A stretch of DNA of 64,000 nt. Origin: Piezodorus guildinii (taxonomy: Eukaryota > Arthropoda > Insecta > Hemiptera > Pentatomidae). Of the stretch, positions 52,399-63,117 are shown piece after piece. The position numbers were made by a program, and so were the translations under genes. The notes beneath the pieces were generated by a model, which saw only the letters and a list, made by a program, of their open reading frames with translations, did no database searches and had not been told where the DNA came from. The DNA lies in contig CM041292.1 in NCBI GenBank assembly GCA_023052935.1, positions 108,617,906 through 108,681,905 of the forward strand. The letters are read 5' to 3'. The number at the start of each line of letters is the position of its first letter. Positions within the stretch are counted from its first letter, which is position 1.

Positions 52399-54706
52399 TT
52401 TGAAAAAAAAATAGGACCTAACTATAAAAATGATGAATTATTTATTACTTACATATCCCAAGGCTTCTTTGGTCTAAGCCAAACTTTTGATGTGGTGTTG
52501 CCTTTTAAAATGCAGAATTGAGAGGATAAATCAGATGTACCAGGATTTCCATTTGGAATGTTTTCTTTAAGTTTATCATATTCCTATGAGAAATAATAAA
52601 CAATCAAACATTGGAAATAATAAAATACATGAATATATAAATAAAATAAGGGCACAGAAAGCTTATCTTTTGAATATTTATTTAGAAATTAAAAAGCTTT
52701 TTTCTATATTACATAATTAGAAAATGATTATCTCAGATACTAGCAGTAGATGCAATAGTTTATAACGTGTTGTGATAAACAGATAAAGATAAGTAAACAG
52801 CTTTGTTACCTGCATAAAACCTGAATCTTTGAGAAGAGGAAAAAATGATGGTTCTATTAGATTTAATTTGTGTTGTACTCTGTGAACCGCAGTACTTCCT
52901 AGACATGTGTTAGCTTCATTCACTAGAAGATGGTATGTTGTCAAACGAAAACCTTCCATCCATTTCTTGTAACTATACATAAAATAATATAAATAAGTAA
53001 CGAAAATTATTCACATGAAGAGATGAATATAAAACAAATACAATGTATTTAGTTTTAGATTTTAATTAAAACACCACTTTACCTTTTTCAAAAAAGCTAA
53101 GCTATGAAGTGGCTAGACTACTTATTCCTAAAGGGATTCCATATAAATTGTAACGATAATTCACTTTTTAAAAAATAATAACGGTTAATTCATATTCTTA
53201 AACCAATTTGGGGAAGTGCATTTATAAGGCTCAAGACAAGAATTATACAGATTTAATGGAAAAAGATGTTCGATACCTTCAATTTTGAAAAACAAGAGAA
53301 AAATTAAGGAATAGGTTCAAAGTTGTGGATATGATCTTTGAAGATTGTTTCCAAAAGACACGGAAGGCATAGTGATGGATAAAATGGATAGATCTTTGTC
53401 ATCATAGATTGATGATCAACATCAAAACAATGTCTTAATCATAATGATTTACAGAAAAATTATAATATATAGAATGAAATAAATAATATTGGAGCCTCAT
53501 GGACTGAAAAGTTACTGGAAACAATTATGCCCATAAATGATGAGCGATTTTATAATTTTGAAGAAAAACTGGGAACTCACAAAGATGAAATAGTTACTTA
53601 ATAACAATAATAGTAACAAAGAAGATGCTAATGAGTTGAATAAATCTCACTCACACTGTTTTCAAATGAATACTTAATTTGAGAAACAGTGAAATGGACA
53701 ATGAAAGTGAGGAAGTGGAAGTTGATAAAAACGTCAAGACGTTGAAAACTAAAAATATAAATGAAGCCTTCATGCATCTTGACAAATTGTTGACTATCAT
53801 GTTTTTTTTTGTTTGTTTTTTTACCACCATGAATGATTTTAAGGAAGCAATGGAAAAACAGACATATAAAACAATCAAAAGGCAATTTTTGAAGAGCCCA
53901 TGGCACAGCTATCTCAACTATGTTTACAATAAATATTTCAGTTTTCTAGGTCTTAGAGAAACATTTTCTAGATCTAAATACCAGAAACAATGGAAATTGT
54001 TATTTGGTAAAAAAATGCAATGTTTGTCATTATTCAATCATTTTCGAAGGAGATATGTTAGGAGAGGTAGAAGCTATTGCTTCTAGATATCTACAATGTT
54101 AGTTAATTATAAAAAGCTTACATTGGGTGACACATGATTTCAGGAGGTGTGAAGTGAACGATAAGAAATGGTTGATTTTCTTCTTTTTCTGGAGGCTGAA
54201 AATGGCTAAAACTTCTTTCAAGACATGGCAAAAACTTTTCGTGGGGAACTTCAACAACTAAAAAAAAAATAAATGTATAAATGATATTAAAGTTATAATT
54301 TTCAGTAATGATGAAATGATGGTACAAAAAAGTACACATAATTTTAAAAGAATTTATGTTTACATTAAAAAAAAAAGTTTATAATCATTATAAAATTCTT
54401 TAATGTACGAGCACTGTATTATTTAATTATAAATTTTACTAGTAAATTTACCTAAAAACAATGGCCCTGGATCATGAGCTAAAGTAACATCAGTCGACCG
54501 AACTACAGTTCCATTATTCAGAACAACATCTTCACCAGCTTTCAATTTTCCTAAGAGTGGACCAGGAGGAACTCCAGCCTCTACACACTTCTCCAAGCAC
54601 AGAGCTCCAGGTTTTGGTTGCAACTTAACAGCATAACACATAACCACATCTTCTTCAGACAATTTTTTTGGACCTTACAAAAAAAAAAATAAATAAATAA
54701 AAAAAA

Positions 54707-54740
<34 letters not shown>

Positions 54741-57700
54741 TATTGCAGGATACTGCTAATAAATGAAATATATAATCACAGATAAAGTAAATAAAAAACC
54801 TTTCTATTGAGTTGAATATTTATAACAACTTAAGAGGATAAAAACACAAATGTTCTAATAAACCATTCTGAGCATTCTCATAAAAAATAAAGCAAAACTG
54901 ATAATTAAATGGTTCTTTCACTATTATCAAAAATAGTGGCTTACTCTGGTCTAATGATGACCCAATAATAATCACTTCATCTGATTAGGAATCAAGACCA
55001 ATAATTGGAATAGAATCTGAAATATTTTGATGGAATAGACAAAAAATAATTAAAAATAAACACTTGTCAACTTAATTCATCTACCACTGATCCATGAACT
55101 GCTCTTATGTTACTACTTTTTGTCAGAAAATGTTTTTAGTAACAATGAAATTAATTAAAATCATTGCTATCTTTCTGATTTCGACAGACATATGAATTCT
55201 TATCGCAGCTATCACATCACCCATTAAGCTAATATAAGTTGGCACTGATTTGTATAAAGTTTTAATAAATAGAAACATTATTTCGCTAAATAATAGATTG
55301 ATATCCTTATTATTGATTTCATTTGCCTCATTTGTACAAAAGATAAGCACTTGTTATGACTGGACAGATGATAGTTTTCTTTCATAGAGAGATAATGTGT
55401 AAAGTAAAATAATCAAAATTAAAATGAATAGTTCAAAATTATTGAATGAGAGGATTATCACTTTTATCATAATTAAAACCACAGTCGAGAGCTTTCAATC
55501 ATTACTTATTTCAGTTTCTACGACAGGACAGTCTGAAAATGGTGATCATCAACAAATATTCAAACACCTATAAGGAATTAAGAGAGAATTGATACATCTT
55601 AGCATAAGCAATTTATGAATATTCCTTGATAAGATTTATTTTGTCCTTAAAATTGTTACCTCGTAGTCTTTTTCATGAAATAAAAATACATTTAGAAACA
55701 CACTAATTGATGGGGTCTCAGAGAACAAAAAGTTTTGTAGTGGAAAAAAAAATAGATGTAGAGGCTTAACACTCTACAAACAAATTGAAGGAGTGTTAAC
55801 CAGGAAGTACTGGACTGGAAAAATACTTTCTAAATTTTGATAATTTGTGTATAAAAATGAATGGTGTCTAGCTCCAATAGAAAAACTCCTGTAGTAGATA
55901 TAAGTCTTACGAATCATAAGATCAGGAACACTAGAACTTTCATTTCACAAGCAGAGAAAAATTATTTTTGGAAAACTTAGATGAACTTTAATGAAAAATG
56001 TCATAATTGGCTAAAAATCATGGAAATTACGAGAGTGAAAAATAAGCATATGGCAATTTTTTTAAAATCTGGTGCACACAACAAACGTCTTCACTTACCT
56101 CTGTTATTAAAATCAATTTAAGAATTTTTAAATACCCTTAGAGAAATAAGTTTAAATAATTAATTAAATTGATTAAAACATGTGTTTTTATTAAATAATC
56201 TATTATATTATTATTTGTTTGTTTATTTAATGTCACTTTATGCTACTATGGCTAATCGAACGGTGCTACAGTGGGAGTCCTAAATTTTGCCAATACAGGT
56301 TTTATTAGAATAGGGATCTTTAACGAGTACCTTACACCGCACAGGTTCGGGACAACCTTTTAACGTCCCCTCCGAAGGACGGCATAACTAAGGATTTTTT
56401 ACTCCCATTAAAAAATCCTAGGACCACCTGCGGGTTTAAACCCGTGACCTTTGGCATAGGAGGCTGTTATGCTAACCACCCAGCTACAAGTGATCCCAGA
56501 GTACTCATTAAAGATCCCTATCCTAATAAAACCTGGATAGGCAAAATTTAGGACTCCCACTGTAACCTCATCCGATTAGCCACAGCAGCATAAAGGGACG
56601 TTAAATAAATAAACAATTATATTATATCTAAAACAATAAGTTAATTTTATACTTTTTTCATCACTCTTCATTACATTTTACAACTTTGTGTATAAGACAA
56701 TATTTTTTCTGAAATCGTTAGCTTTCCAACGGTATATTATACATATATATTATGGTTCTTATCTTTAAAAATACAAAGATTACATTAAAAAACTTTTGCA
56801 CTTTTCTCTTACACTTGATTATCATATCCGTCCAACTTGTATATTTAGCAGTTTCTTATCAATGCTAACAACATGAAATGGTCAAATTTTTCAAATCTAC
56901 AAAATTGAAGATACTTAAGAGGAAGAAAATATAAACTATCGCCATTTAAGTCCTGTCAGACTATTTCAATCAGAATGAAACAATTATATTCAAGCCCATA
57001 CAGTGAGTTGAATCAAAATCCTTAGAGCCATTTATGAGAAAATCATAAAAGGTCCAAAATGCATGGAATAAAGTGTCTCTCCTGGTTAGCTGATTTTGAT
57101 GAAAAAGTTTCTGTAACATCTCGGGCATATAGTGGTCTTACGTATGAAATTTCAGTTTCACATGCTTTTCATTTTCCCGCTAGACTTACCACACGGACAC
57201 ACAGAGACCTTTTTTGTGGGACTTGGTCATTTGGACTCAGGGGACCCTAAAACGAGTATTTCCGGTGAATACTGGATTTAGACAATTTTCACGATCGCAA
57301 CAATTTATCTTACTATATATTTCATATATATAGGTAAGGTGACAAAGCAGACCAAGCTAGAAGTCTATAAATCGACATTCCTCCCTATTCTATCGTACTC
57401 CTCAGAATCGTGGACCCTCACCACAAAACACAGGAGTCAGATACAAGCGATGGAAATGAGGTATCTACGACAAATAGAGAGGAAGACAAGAAGAGATAGA
57501 ATAAGGAATGCCACCATACAGGCTAATCTCGATGTCAAACTGGCGGAGACCATACTGGAGGAGCAATAACTTAGGTGGTTTGGACATCTTCTTAGGATGG
57601 ATCGAGACAGAAGTGCCAGGAAGACCTACGAGACCCGCACGGAAGGAAAAAGATCCAGAGGAAGGCCTCGCATTTCCAGGGAGGATTGTGTAAAGGAGGC

Positions 57701-58354
57701 ATGCAGGAAACGTGGAATAAATTGGGAAAGGACAGCATAGTTGGTGCAGGAGAGAGACAACTGGACCAGACTCTATAAGCAGGACCCTCACACCGAACAG
57801 CAGTAGAAAAGGGGAATGATTATGATGATGATGATGATAGGTAAGTGAAAGTAAAAAATTGTTTAAGCATTGATTATCACCATACTTTCAACACAACAAT
57901 CTTGATAGACCACTTATCAAATGAAACTTCAATAAAAACAAACCAGGTTCTGCAGATGAACTCCTCCTTCTTTTCTTATCTGATTTCTTTTCGTGTTCAT
58001 AATAATCAATCTCATCTTCATCACTAGTTTCATTGATCCTAGGAGAAAAAAAAAAAAAAAAATACATATATATATTATTGAGAAATTAAACCATCCGCCA
58101 TAATCAATTCTAATTAATATTTATATATTCTATTTACACTATAGAATCTGTGGCAGAAACTGGTCTTCTATTTTTTGAGGCAGTAAGTGGAATATATTTA
58201 ACGGTAATGGCATTGTCTTCATAAACATCTTTAGGCATACAACTTGCTGTATTAATGGACAAATTCTTCAAAATAACAAATCTTCTAGTAGCTGGAAACA
58301 TGGAATCCTAAAATCAATGTAATAAACACAAAATTAAAATAAAATACAATATTT

Positions 58355-58425
<71 letters not shown>

Positions 58426-59319
58426 TAGATATACATAAATGGAATCCATTTAATGCATTGCATCTTAAAATCAACATCTTGTCTCAACTTGTGAGGTGTA
58501 ACTTACCCTTAAAAAATGCAGTATTAAGTACTAGAAAAACTGTTTCATATTTGAAAGGAAATAAGTCAAGCCTCAAAACAAAACAGAAATGTAAAATTGC
58601 TTCAATACGGAAAATATAACAAACAGTGCAAAGTTTGGAATTCCAATAATTTGCTTTCAATCCATTGATTTCCACAAATTAACAAATATTACGAGATGAA
58701 TAATAAAAATTTGAAGTTAATTTAAAATGATGATGATTGAAATATAATAAAAATTTATGACTAAATAAAATTGAAAGAGCATACAATGTTTTCTGGGCCA
58801 TGGAGAACAAGCTGAGGGACACCAACATCTTGAAGAGTTAGAGCAACTCCAGGTAAACCTCCAATATTCTTCCATGAACTATATGTAACAAAAATGTGCT
58901 CCAATTTGGAGAGTTTGATTTTATGTTCATGAGCAAGTCTTTGAGATCCTTCTCCACAGTTGAACAAATATCTACAGGACAAAAATAGCAATTCATAAGA
59001 TTATTGAATTTAAAGGAATAAAAATAAGAAAAAATATTAAATCAAACCTGGATTGATCCGTGAACAAATATAAAGCTGTTGGAGCTCCTTTAGCACCACT
59101 GCCTAAAATTTGCAAATTTACAATCCCAGGAGAATACTTGCTGTATTTCTCTTTCATTTTTACTCTTTGTTTTTTAAGAATTTGAGTTTGTGCATTATCC
59201 CTCGGCATTTTTAATAACAAATCGTGTAATTTGGATTGACTTGAAAACCTTTCCTTCAACAAACTGAAGGAAGGTCGGAATCTAAAACTACATAACTGTG
59301 AATTTAACACAAATGTCAT
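43522..59319 (-). CDS. ELAC2: ELAC2, long-form ribonuclease Z (tRNA 3' endonuclease)
   Basis: Zinc endonuclease that cuts the 3' trailer from nuclear and mitochondrial tRNA precursors. Fourteen coding exons, minus strand: 59048-59319, 58785-58971, 58138-58307, 57944-58038, 54452-54673, 54122-54257, 52810-52972, 52453-52583, 51995-52201, 51721-51863, 50543-50691, 48695-48884, 45929-46155, 43522-43659. They join in phase to 809 codons (human 826). The N-terminal pseudo-lactamase half keeps LGSGAKG, FNCGEG and the GPLLGKLKAGE exosite arm. The catalytic half has GTGS (508), PxKxRN (514-519), LDCGEGT (535-541), the zinc motif SHLHADHH (567-574), VRHCPNAFG (654-662), SGDTMPC (676-682), LIHEAT (695-700) and HFSQRY (736-741). 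The first Met begins a basic, Ser/Phe-rich leader suited to mitochondrial import; a second Met at 38 (MPRDN) could start a nuclear form. No defect seen. Confidence 0.97.
43660..45928. other. last ELAC2 intron
   Basis: AT-rich intron of 2.3 kb. 45040-45800 is less AT-rich and may be a decayed RTE-type LINE on the minus strand: a GATGATAATGATAA-like tail lies near 45040-45060, with short RRVGRP-like and YKR blocks. The similarity is weak. Confidence 0.4.
46431..46560 (+). repeat. partial copy of composite repeat
   Basis: CTGGTGTAGGCAACACACAAC followed by TTTCACTTACCTCGGTTGTT matches 24061-24110 and 56071-56110, the start of the repeat family with copies in the RhoGDI and ELAC2 introns. Only the first 100-130 bp are recognisable. 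Confidence 0.6.
46830..47165 (-). mobile_element. LINE (jockey/CR1-like) C-terminal fragment
   Basis: Minus-strand frame with a LWNSL block and a following HFKG segment corresponds to the C-terminal FWNSLP...STFKHQL pattern of the LINE at 1-849. It lies in an ELAC2 intron and lacks the catalytic domain. Confidence 0.55.
47533..48652 (-). mobile_element. mariner with intact ends and decayed transposase
   Basis: Terminal inverted repeats of about 30 bp (left TTGGGTTCTCCGGAAAGTTC; right complement TTGGGTTGTCCGAAATGTTT) flanked by TA at 47531-47532 and 48653-48654, the mariner target duplication. The 1120 bp element encodes a minus-strand transposase from ATG 48467-48469 (MSDDSVHFRPIMLLLFKKGK). 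It contains KNAAQTARKICAVYG and FRSGDFNSEDQPRAG blocks, then many stops; the DDE domain is unreadable. The divergence from the mariner at 3836 shows a different lineage. Located in the intron between ELAC2 exons 12 and 13. Confidence 0.9.
48885..50542. other. ELAC2 intron between exons 11 and 12
   Basis: AT-rich intron of 1.7 kb. Apart from the SINE at 49306-49531 nothing was recognised. Confidence 0.6.
49306..49531 (+). repeat. tRNA-derived SINE, family 1, copy E (full head, internal deletion)
   Basis: Carries the complete tRNA-like head: a box-A-like TAGCATAGTGGCTAG, then box-B-like GAGTTCAAACC. It lacks the GGTCCTAGGATT...GGAGTAAAA part of the body, then continues with GGTGGTCCTGAGCCTGTG to the AAATAAATAAACAA tail. 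The head confirms the tRNA origin of the family. Confidence 0.85.
50692..51720. other. ELAC2 intron between exons 10 and 11
   Basis: About 1 kb intron. No transposon, RNA gene or ORF was recognised. Confidence 0.55.
52319..52388. repeat. (AT)n microsatellite
   Basis: About 70 bp of AT dinucleotides in the short intron between ELAC2 exons 8 and 9. Confidence 0.95.
53200..54090 (+). mobile_element. possible pogo/Tigger-like transposase remnant
   Basis: A 135-codon frame at 53679-54086 begins with an acidic run (DNESEEVEVDKNVK) followed by NINEAFMHLDKLL. This resembles the acidic linker and C-terminal helix of CENP-B/pogo-type transposases. An upstream segment with GASWTEKLLETIMP (near 53493) resembles the AW-type helix of the same family. 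No DDE core or terminal repeats were identified, so the call is tentative. It lies antisense in the intron between ELAC2 exons 6 and 7. Confidence 0.28.
54675..54743. repeat. poly-A/(AT)n tract abutting ELAC2 exon 5
   Basis: A-rich run followed by AT dinucleotides starting directly next to exon 5 (54673). On the minus strand it provides the polypyrimidine tract of that acceptor. Confidence 0.85.
54744..56064. other. ELAC2 intron 4, distal part
   Basis: AT-rich intronic DNA with no recognised feature. Confidence 0.5.
56212..56495 (-). repeat. tRNA-derived SINE, family 1, copy F (full length)
   Basis: Minus-strand copy with complete head: reading from 56495, GGGATCACTTGTAGCTGGGT then GGTTAGCATAACAGC (box A region), GGTCACGGGTTTAAACCCGC (box B region), then the family body and the tail ending at 56214. 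The best full-length copy in the window. Confidence 0.9.
56496..56615 (+). repeat. tRNA-derived SINE, family 1, copy G (3' half)
   Basis: Begins abruptly within the body (GAGTACTCATTAAAGATCCC) directly at the tRNA-like head of copy F and runs to the AAATAAATAAACAA tail. It is head-to-head with copy F, making inverted arms of about 115 bp. Confidence 0.9.
57327..57840 (+). mobile_element. RTE-type LINE 3' fragment with GATGAT tail
   Basis: Plus-strand C-terminal reverse transcriptase fragment: KLEVYKSTFLPILSYSSESW, AMEMRYLRQIERKTRRDRIR, LRWFGHLLRMD (after a stop at 57567-57569), a GRPRIS block and NWERTA. It ends in (GATGAT)n at about 57821-57838. The composition differs from the RTE copies at 41839 and 63118, so it is a second RTE lineage. 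Antisense to ELAC2 within intron 4. Confidence 0.88.
58357..58405. repeat. (AT)n microsatellite
   Basis: About 49 bp of AT dinucleotides followed by a poly-T run, in ELAC2 intron 2. Confidence 0.93.
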
Positions 59320-60009
59320 TCCGGTGATACACTATTTTTTAAAAAAATGACAAACATTTTGTTTAAGAACTGAAATATAATCATGTCATGTCAAACAATT
59401 TATGAAAACTCATATTAAACAACCAAAACCTAGACAACGTTAAGAAGGTAATTTTTACATGTGCCTTCAGGAAGGTTTTAAACGGTTACATATTTGTATC
59501 TGTAAATAATCGATTTTAAAATAAGAAATTTTATCCTCTAAGACAGTACAAAGTAGTATTAGTTAGAAGTAACTTGTGTGATTTATCTTACCAATGTTTA
59601 TAAATATTTTTTTATGTATTAATCAGCTTGTGAATTGATTAATTTAATGTAACAGATATGTCAAATCTGTTGTTTCTTTTTTTTTCTGTTCATTCATAAT
59701 TTACAGGAGCAGCTTGGGAATGAGTTGTGCAATGCATTATTATTTAGCATATCAGGTGCATAGGAAGAAAAATAATCGGGATATATCTTTTGCTTCTTTA
59801 AATTAAACCATAGATATCTTAGAGGAATCCCAAATTAGAAATTTCTTTATCTTATTTTCGTAGATCGTAGTGGTCCATCAACGTACATAATAGGGCTGCT
59901 TCATGTTGCTTATATATAAGAACATTTTTGTTCACATATTTCTATAGAAAATAAGGTTATTGTATATTTATTATATACGTTGTTAGTGTTTGAGTGTATT
60001 ATAATTGAC
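59320..60009. other. 5' flank of ELAC2
   Basis: AT-rich sequence upstream of the first ELAC2 Met; it should contain the promoter. No clear core promoter element was identified. Confidence 0.5.
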
Positions 60010-60620
60010 TACCGCCGACATCAAAAATGATATTAAGCCGACATGCACCAGTGCTTCCAGAAACGTCCCTCAATGCAATTTCGTACATTAAGGACGTTCT
60101 AGATGAATATGTGATGCCTTTGAAGCCTGTAATTGACAATAATTTTCGCCTAATGCATGTAATGCCCGGCAACACACAGCAAATGTAGTGAGAGAGTACC
60201 TGGATGAGGTCGGCATTCGTACTCTGCGGTGGCCAGCTCGAAGTCCAGACCTGAATCCTATATAACAGCCATGGGACCAGTTAGGGAGGTGTGCCCGACG
60301 GCGGCCAAACCCTCCAGCTACCCTACAGGACCTCAGAATAGTGCTAGTGGAAGAGTGGGAGGCCATACCCCAGGAACGGGTAGCTATCCTCATTCGAAGT
60401 ATGTCTGGGAGGATTGAAGCTGTCATCAGAGCCAGAGGAGGGAACACCCGGTACGGTGTGCGTGTGTGTGTACAAATTCAGAGGCCTTGTCATTGCACTA
60501 ATTGGATGAAGGAGCGCGCGAAAAATATTTGTTGAGAACCATTGTTGCAGACAAATTCACCACGAGGAGCTCCAGCCACGGGTGACCGTCGAAGGAGTGT
60601 AAAGCACCATTTGAATGTGC
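60010..60620 (+). mobile_element. Tc1-type transposase fragment, frameshifted
   Basis: C-terminal half of a Tc1-family transposase. The HDNARPH block is damaged (NARQHTANVVREYLDEVG near 60165), followed by WPARSPDLNPI with a stop where Glu of the DDE triad is expected (60259-60261). The frame then continues through PATLQDLRIVLVEEWEAIPQ and IRSMSGRIEAVIRARGG to about 60465. The N-terminal DNA-binding region and terminal repeats were not found. Confidence 0.88.
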
Positions 60621-61535
60621 CTTTTTAAGGAAAGAAAAGCTTTACTCTATTAAAATTAATTGCAAATTCCTTTTAATCTCAGAAGCTATTTTTTAAGGTA
60701 ATGAACATTATTTATAAAACCTTTGTCTTATACCAAATAAATCTGAATCATATAAGTGGAATAACCCCTAGAATAATAATAACCCTTTGATTTTGAGGGT
60801 TATGTCGTGGTTCCAAAACCTCATGTTGCGCATCGAATTGCTAATCTCCCCAGTAACACACCGCTTTCTCTAATAGCAGCGTGTATTTTTCTAACCAACA
60901 ATAAGAATATGTTTCTTGAATAAGAATGGAAAGAGTAATTGCGTGATTCAGATTTATCAAACTCAAGTCCTAATAGGAATGTATAAAACGAATATCTAGC
61001 ACGAAGCTATTGAACGTTAACCAATTTCTGTATAAATAACGACAAAAAGTACCTATACATTTTTACTTCATGAAATTCTACTAACAGCTCATTAATAATA
61101 TTTAACAGTTGAATAAAACAAAAAACTGTCGAAAGTGCTGAAGGTGCTAGGTAATTAGTAAACACTTCATAATCCAAGAGCCTGTGTTAAAAAATACTCA
61201 AAGACAATTTTTAAAGTAACTTTCTGTTTTATGGCATTGAAAAAAAAAAAAAAATAGATTCTGTCAGTAGGATAGTGATACCTGAAAAAAAATGGCGGCT
61301 CAATTCAAACGTCATTGAGTAAACCGTACGTCATACAATAAATAAACATTTTAGTATTTGTTTACATTGTTAGGTAAATGGTGAATATAAAATGTTCTAG
61401 TTTTTAACTTTGAAAGACGTGAGTGTACGTCGAAGTATTCTAAAAACCATACATTAAAACTGGTTTACGTCAAATTTCTCCTTCATAAGAGATGTAACTA
61501 AATATTAAAGTTTTATTAAATTTTAAACAGCCTAA
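60621..61535. other. no gene seen
   Basis: AT-rich sequence after the Tc1 fragment. Nothing was recognised. Confidence 0.5.
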
Positions 61536-61536
61536 A

Positions 61537-61770
61537 ATGTACGAGTATGTAAATAATAAGCTCGACAATAAATATTTTAAAATGATTAAATTCTTAAAAA
61601 CTCATAAAAAATGCATACTTGTTTTGTTTTCGCTAAATATCTGTTTTTCCAAGGAAATTAGTTTTGAAAAGTATATTAAAAGTACGAATTTTAAAGCACA
61701 TATAATTAACAATAACTCATTTCTGATTTTTTATTCTCAGCCATTTATCACGACATTTTATTTATGTTGA
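61537..61770 (+). CDS. unidentified short ORF with signal-peptide-like start
   Basis: 77-codon open frame with no recognised domain. From the internal Met at 61582 it reads MIKFLKTHKKCILVLFSLNI, a basic start followed by a hydrophobic core and CFSKE, which resembles a signal peptide. The rest (ISFEKYIKSTNFKAHIINNN) is lysine- and asparagine-rich. AT-rich composition makes chance ORFs of this length common. It could be the first exon of a gene extending right or simply noise. Confidence 0.18.
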   Translation: MYEYVNNKLDNKYFKMIKFLKTHKKCILVLFSLNICFSKEISFEKYIKSTNFKAHIINNNSFLIFYSQPFITTFYLC

Positions 61771-61854
61771 CTAAATACTGTTATTTAGAATAAAATTACT
61801 CTGGATGGTGATTCTTATTTATTGGGGCCGACAATATTTAAAATAATATACAGC

Positions 61855-61985
61855 TGATCCTAACTTTTAATGGATCGTATAAGGAAGAAATGTTCTCATT
61901 TTGCTTATCAGCATTTCTGCCTAGTCAGTACCGTCCTTCAAAAGATGACCTTATTGAGACAGAGCTTCAAGCAGCTCATAGATGG
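61855..61985 (+). CDS. possible internal exon of an unknown gene
   Basis: Between an acceptor-like TATACAG (ending 61853) and a donor-like GTACGT (61987), one frame is open and has a protein-like composition: FNGSYKEEMFSFCLSAFLP then SQYRPSKDDLIETELQAAHR. This is less AT-biased than flanking ORFs and is followed by a stop beyond the donor. I do not recognise the family. No neighbouring exon could be joined convincingly. Confidence 0.25.
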
Positions 61986-62159
61986 TGTACGTAAATCTTT
62001 AGCGATGAATGTTTTAGAACATTTATTATTTTCTTTTGAAATAAGCAATATTTTTGAAAGAAAAAGAAAAATATCAAATTTCCAAAATAAATACAAAAAA
62101 AAAAAAAGAATAAGAAAGCAATATTATGACGAATCCTGTCCAATTTTATTATAACATAA

Positions 62160-63110
62160 AAAAATGGCTTATTTTTATTTTTTGGACTCAATATGTGTTA
62201 ATATTGTCTTAAAGAACATATGTAAAAACAACTGAGAAAATAAAATATAATAAATAAATATAACAAGACATAAATATAAAATTAAATTAGTGAGTGAAGT
62301 ATTAAAATAATTGGAAAAACTATGTTTTTTTCAAAATTATATTATCTCACATTCAATTTTCTACTTTTCAATCTTTACTCAATGAAACACAAAAGCAAAA
62401 TATCTATATGTGCCACGTATTTCTTTTAATAATTTCAGTGACCTCTTTCCCTCCCTCTCCAAAAAAAAAAAAAATGCTGCAAATCATTACACAATGATTT
62501 ATTATTTCCAAATAATTATATTATGGTTTAACAATTTATATAGCTGTTTTGGCAATAAACTTATATAGCGATAAATTAATCAAATAGCTTAAGAAAGACT
62601 AAGCAGCACTATCAATTTAATGTATAATCAAGAAAAATGGCCGATATCCTCTGCTAAGTTAAAAATTTTATATCTCTACCATTACATTATACTCATTAAT
62701 TTAAGTTTTATTTTATTTTTTTCTAAAATTTAGGGATTTTTGTTTTATTTTCTCTGATTAATGTAAATTTATTTATAAAAATTGGAACAATTTTAAATTT
62801 GTAAGTTTAAAGAAGCCAATGCTTGAATTACTTTCTATTATAAAATGTCCGTTGTACATTTGATAAATAAAAAAAAATTCTTTTTATTCTATATCACTGA
62901 TATTTCTTAACCGATTTTAATGATTTTTTTTTTTTGGTAATCTGAAATCCGTGCTTAAAAAAATTTATTAATCACGATTTAATTATCTGAAAAGCCTACA
63001 CATATTTGTCCCTATCTTCAAACAACTGTGGGCAATATATAAGTAAATTTCTAATTTATTTTGTTCATCAAAGTGGCTGATCCTAATGCTCTCTATTAAT
63101 CTTAAAAAAT
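62160..63110. other. no gene seen
   Basis: Highly AT-rich sequence with poly-A and poly-T runs. Nothing was recognised. Confidence 0.5.
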
Positions 63111-63117
63111 AATGGAG

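Larger units (their letters stand above)
56065..57310 (+). repeat. second copy of composite repeat, interrupted by SINE pair
   Basis: Homologous to 24061-24960: shared phrases include AGCTTTCCAACGG, CCTGTCAGACTATTTCAATC, AGTTTCTGTAACATCTCGGG, GACTCAGGGGACCCTAAAAC and TTTTCACGATCGCA. The copy is split at 56212-56615 by an inverted SINE pair. No coding capacity recognised. Confidence 0.8.

Noticed and set aside
53628..53906. Overlapping minus-strand ORFs of 92 and 75 codons
   Set aside because: Hydrophobic low-complexity translations opposite the possible pogo-like remnant; no splice-consistent link to ELAC2, whose exons are fully accounted for.
61870..62154. 94-codon ORF as a gene
   Set aside because: The latter half is a low-complexity Lys-rich translation of poly-A; only the alternative frame at 61855-61985 looked protein-like.
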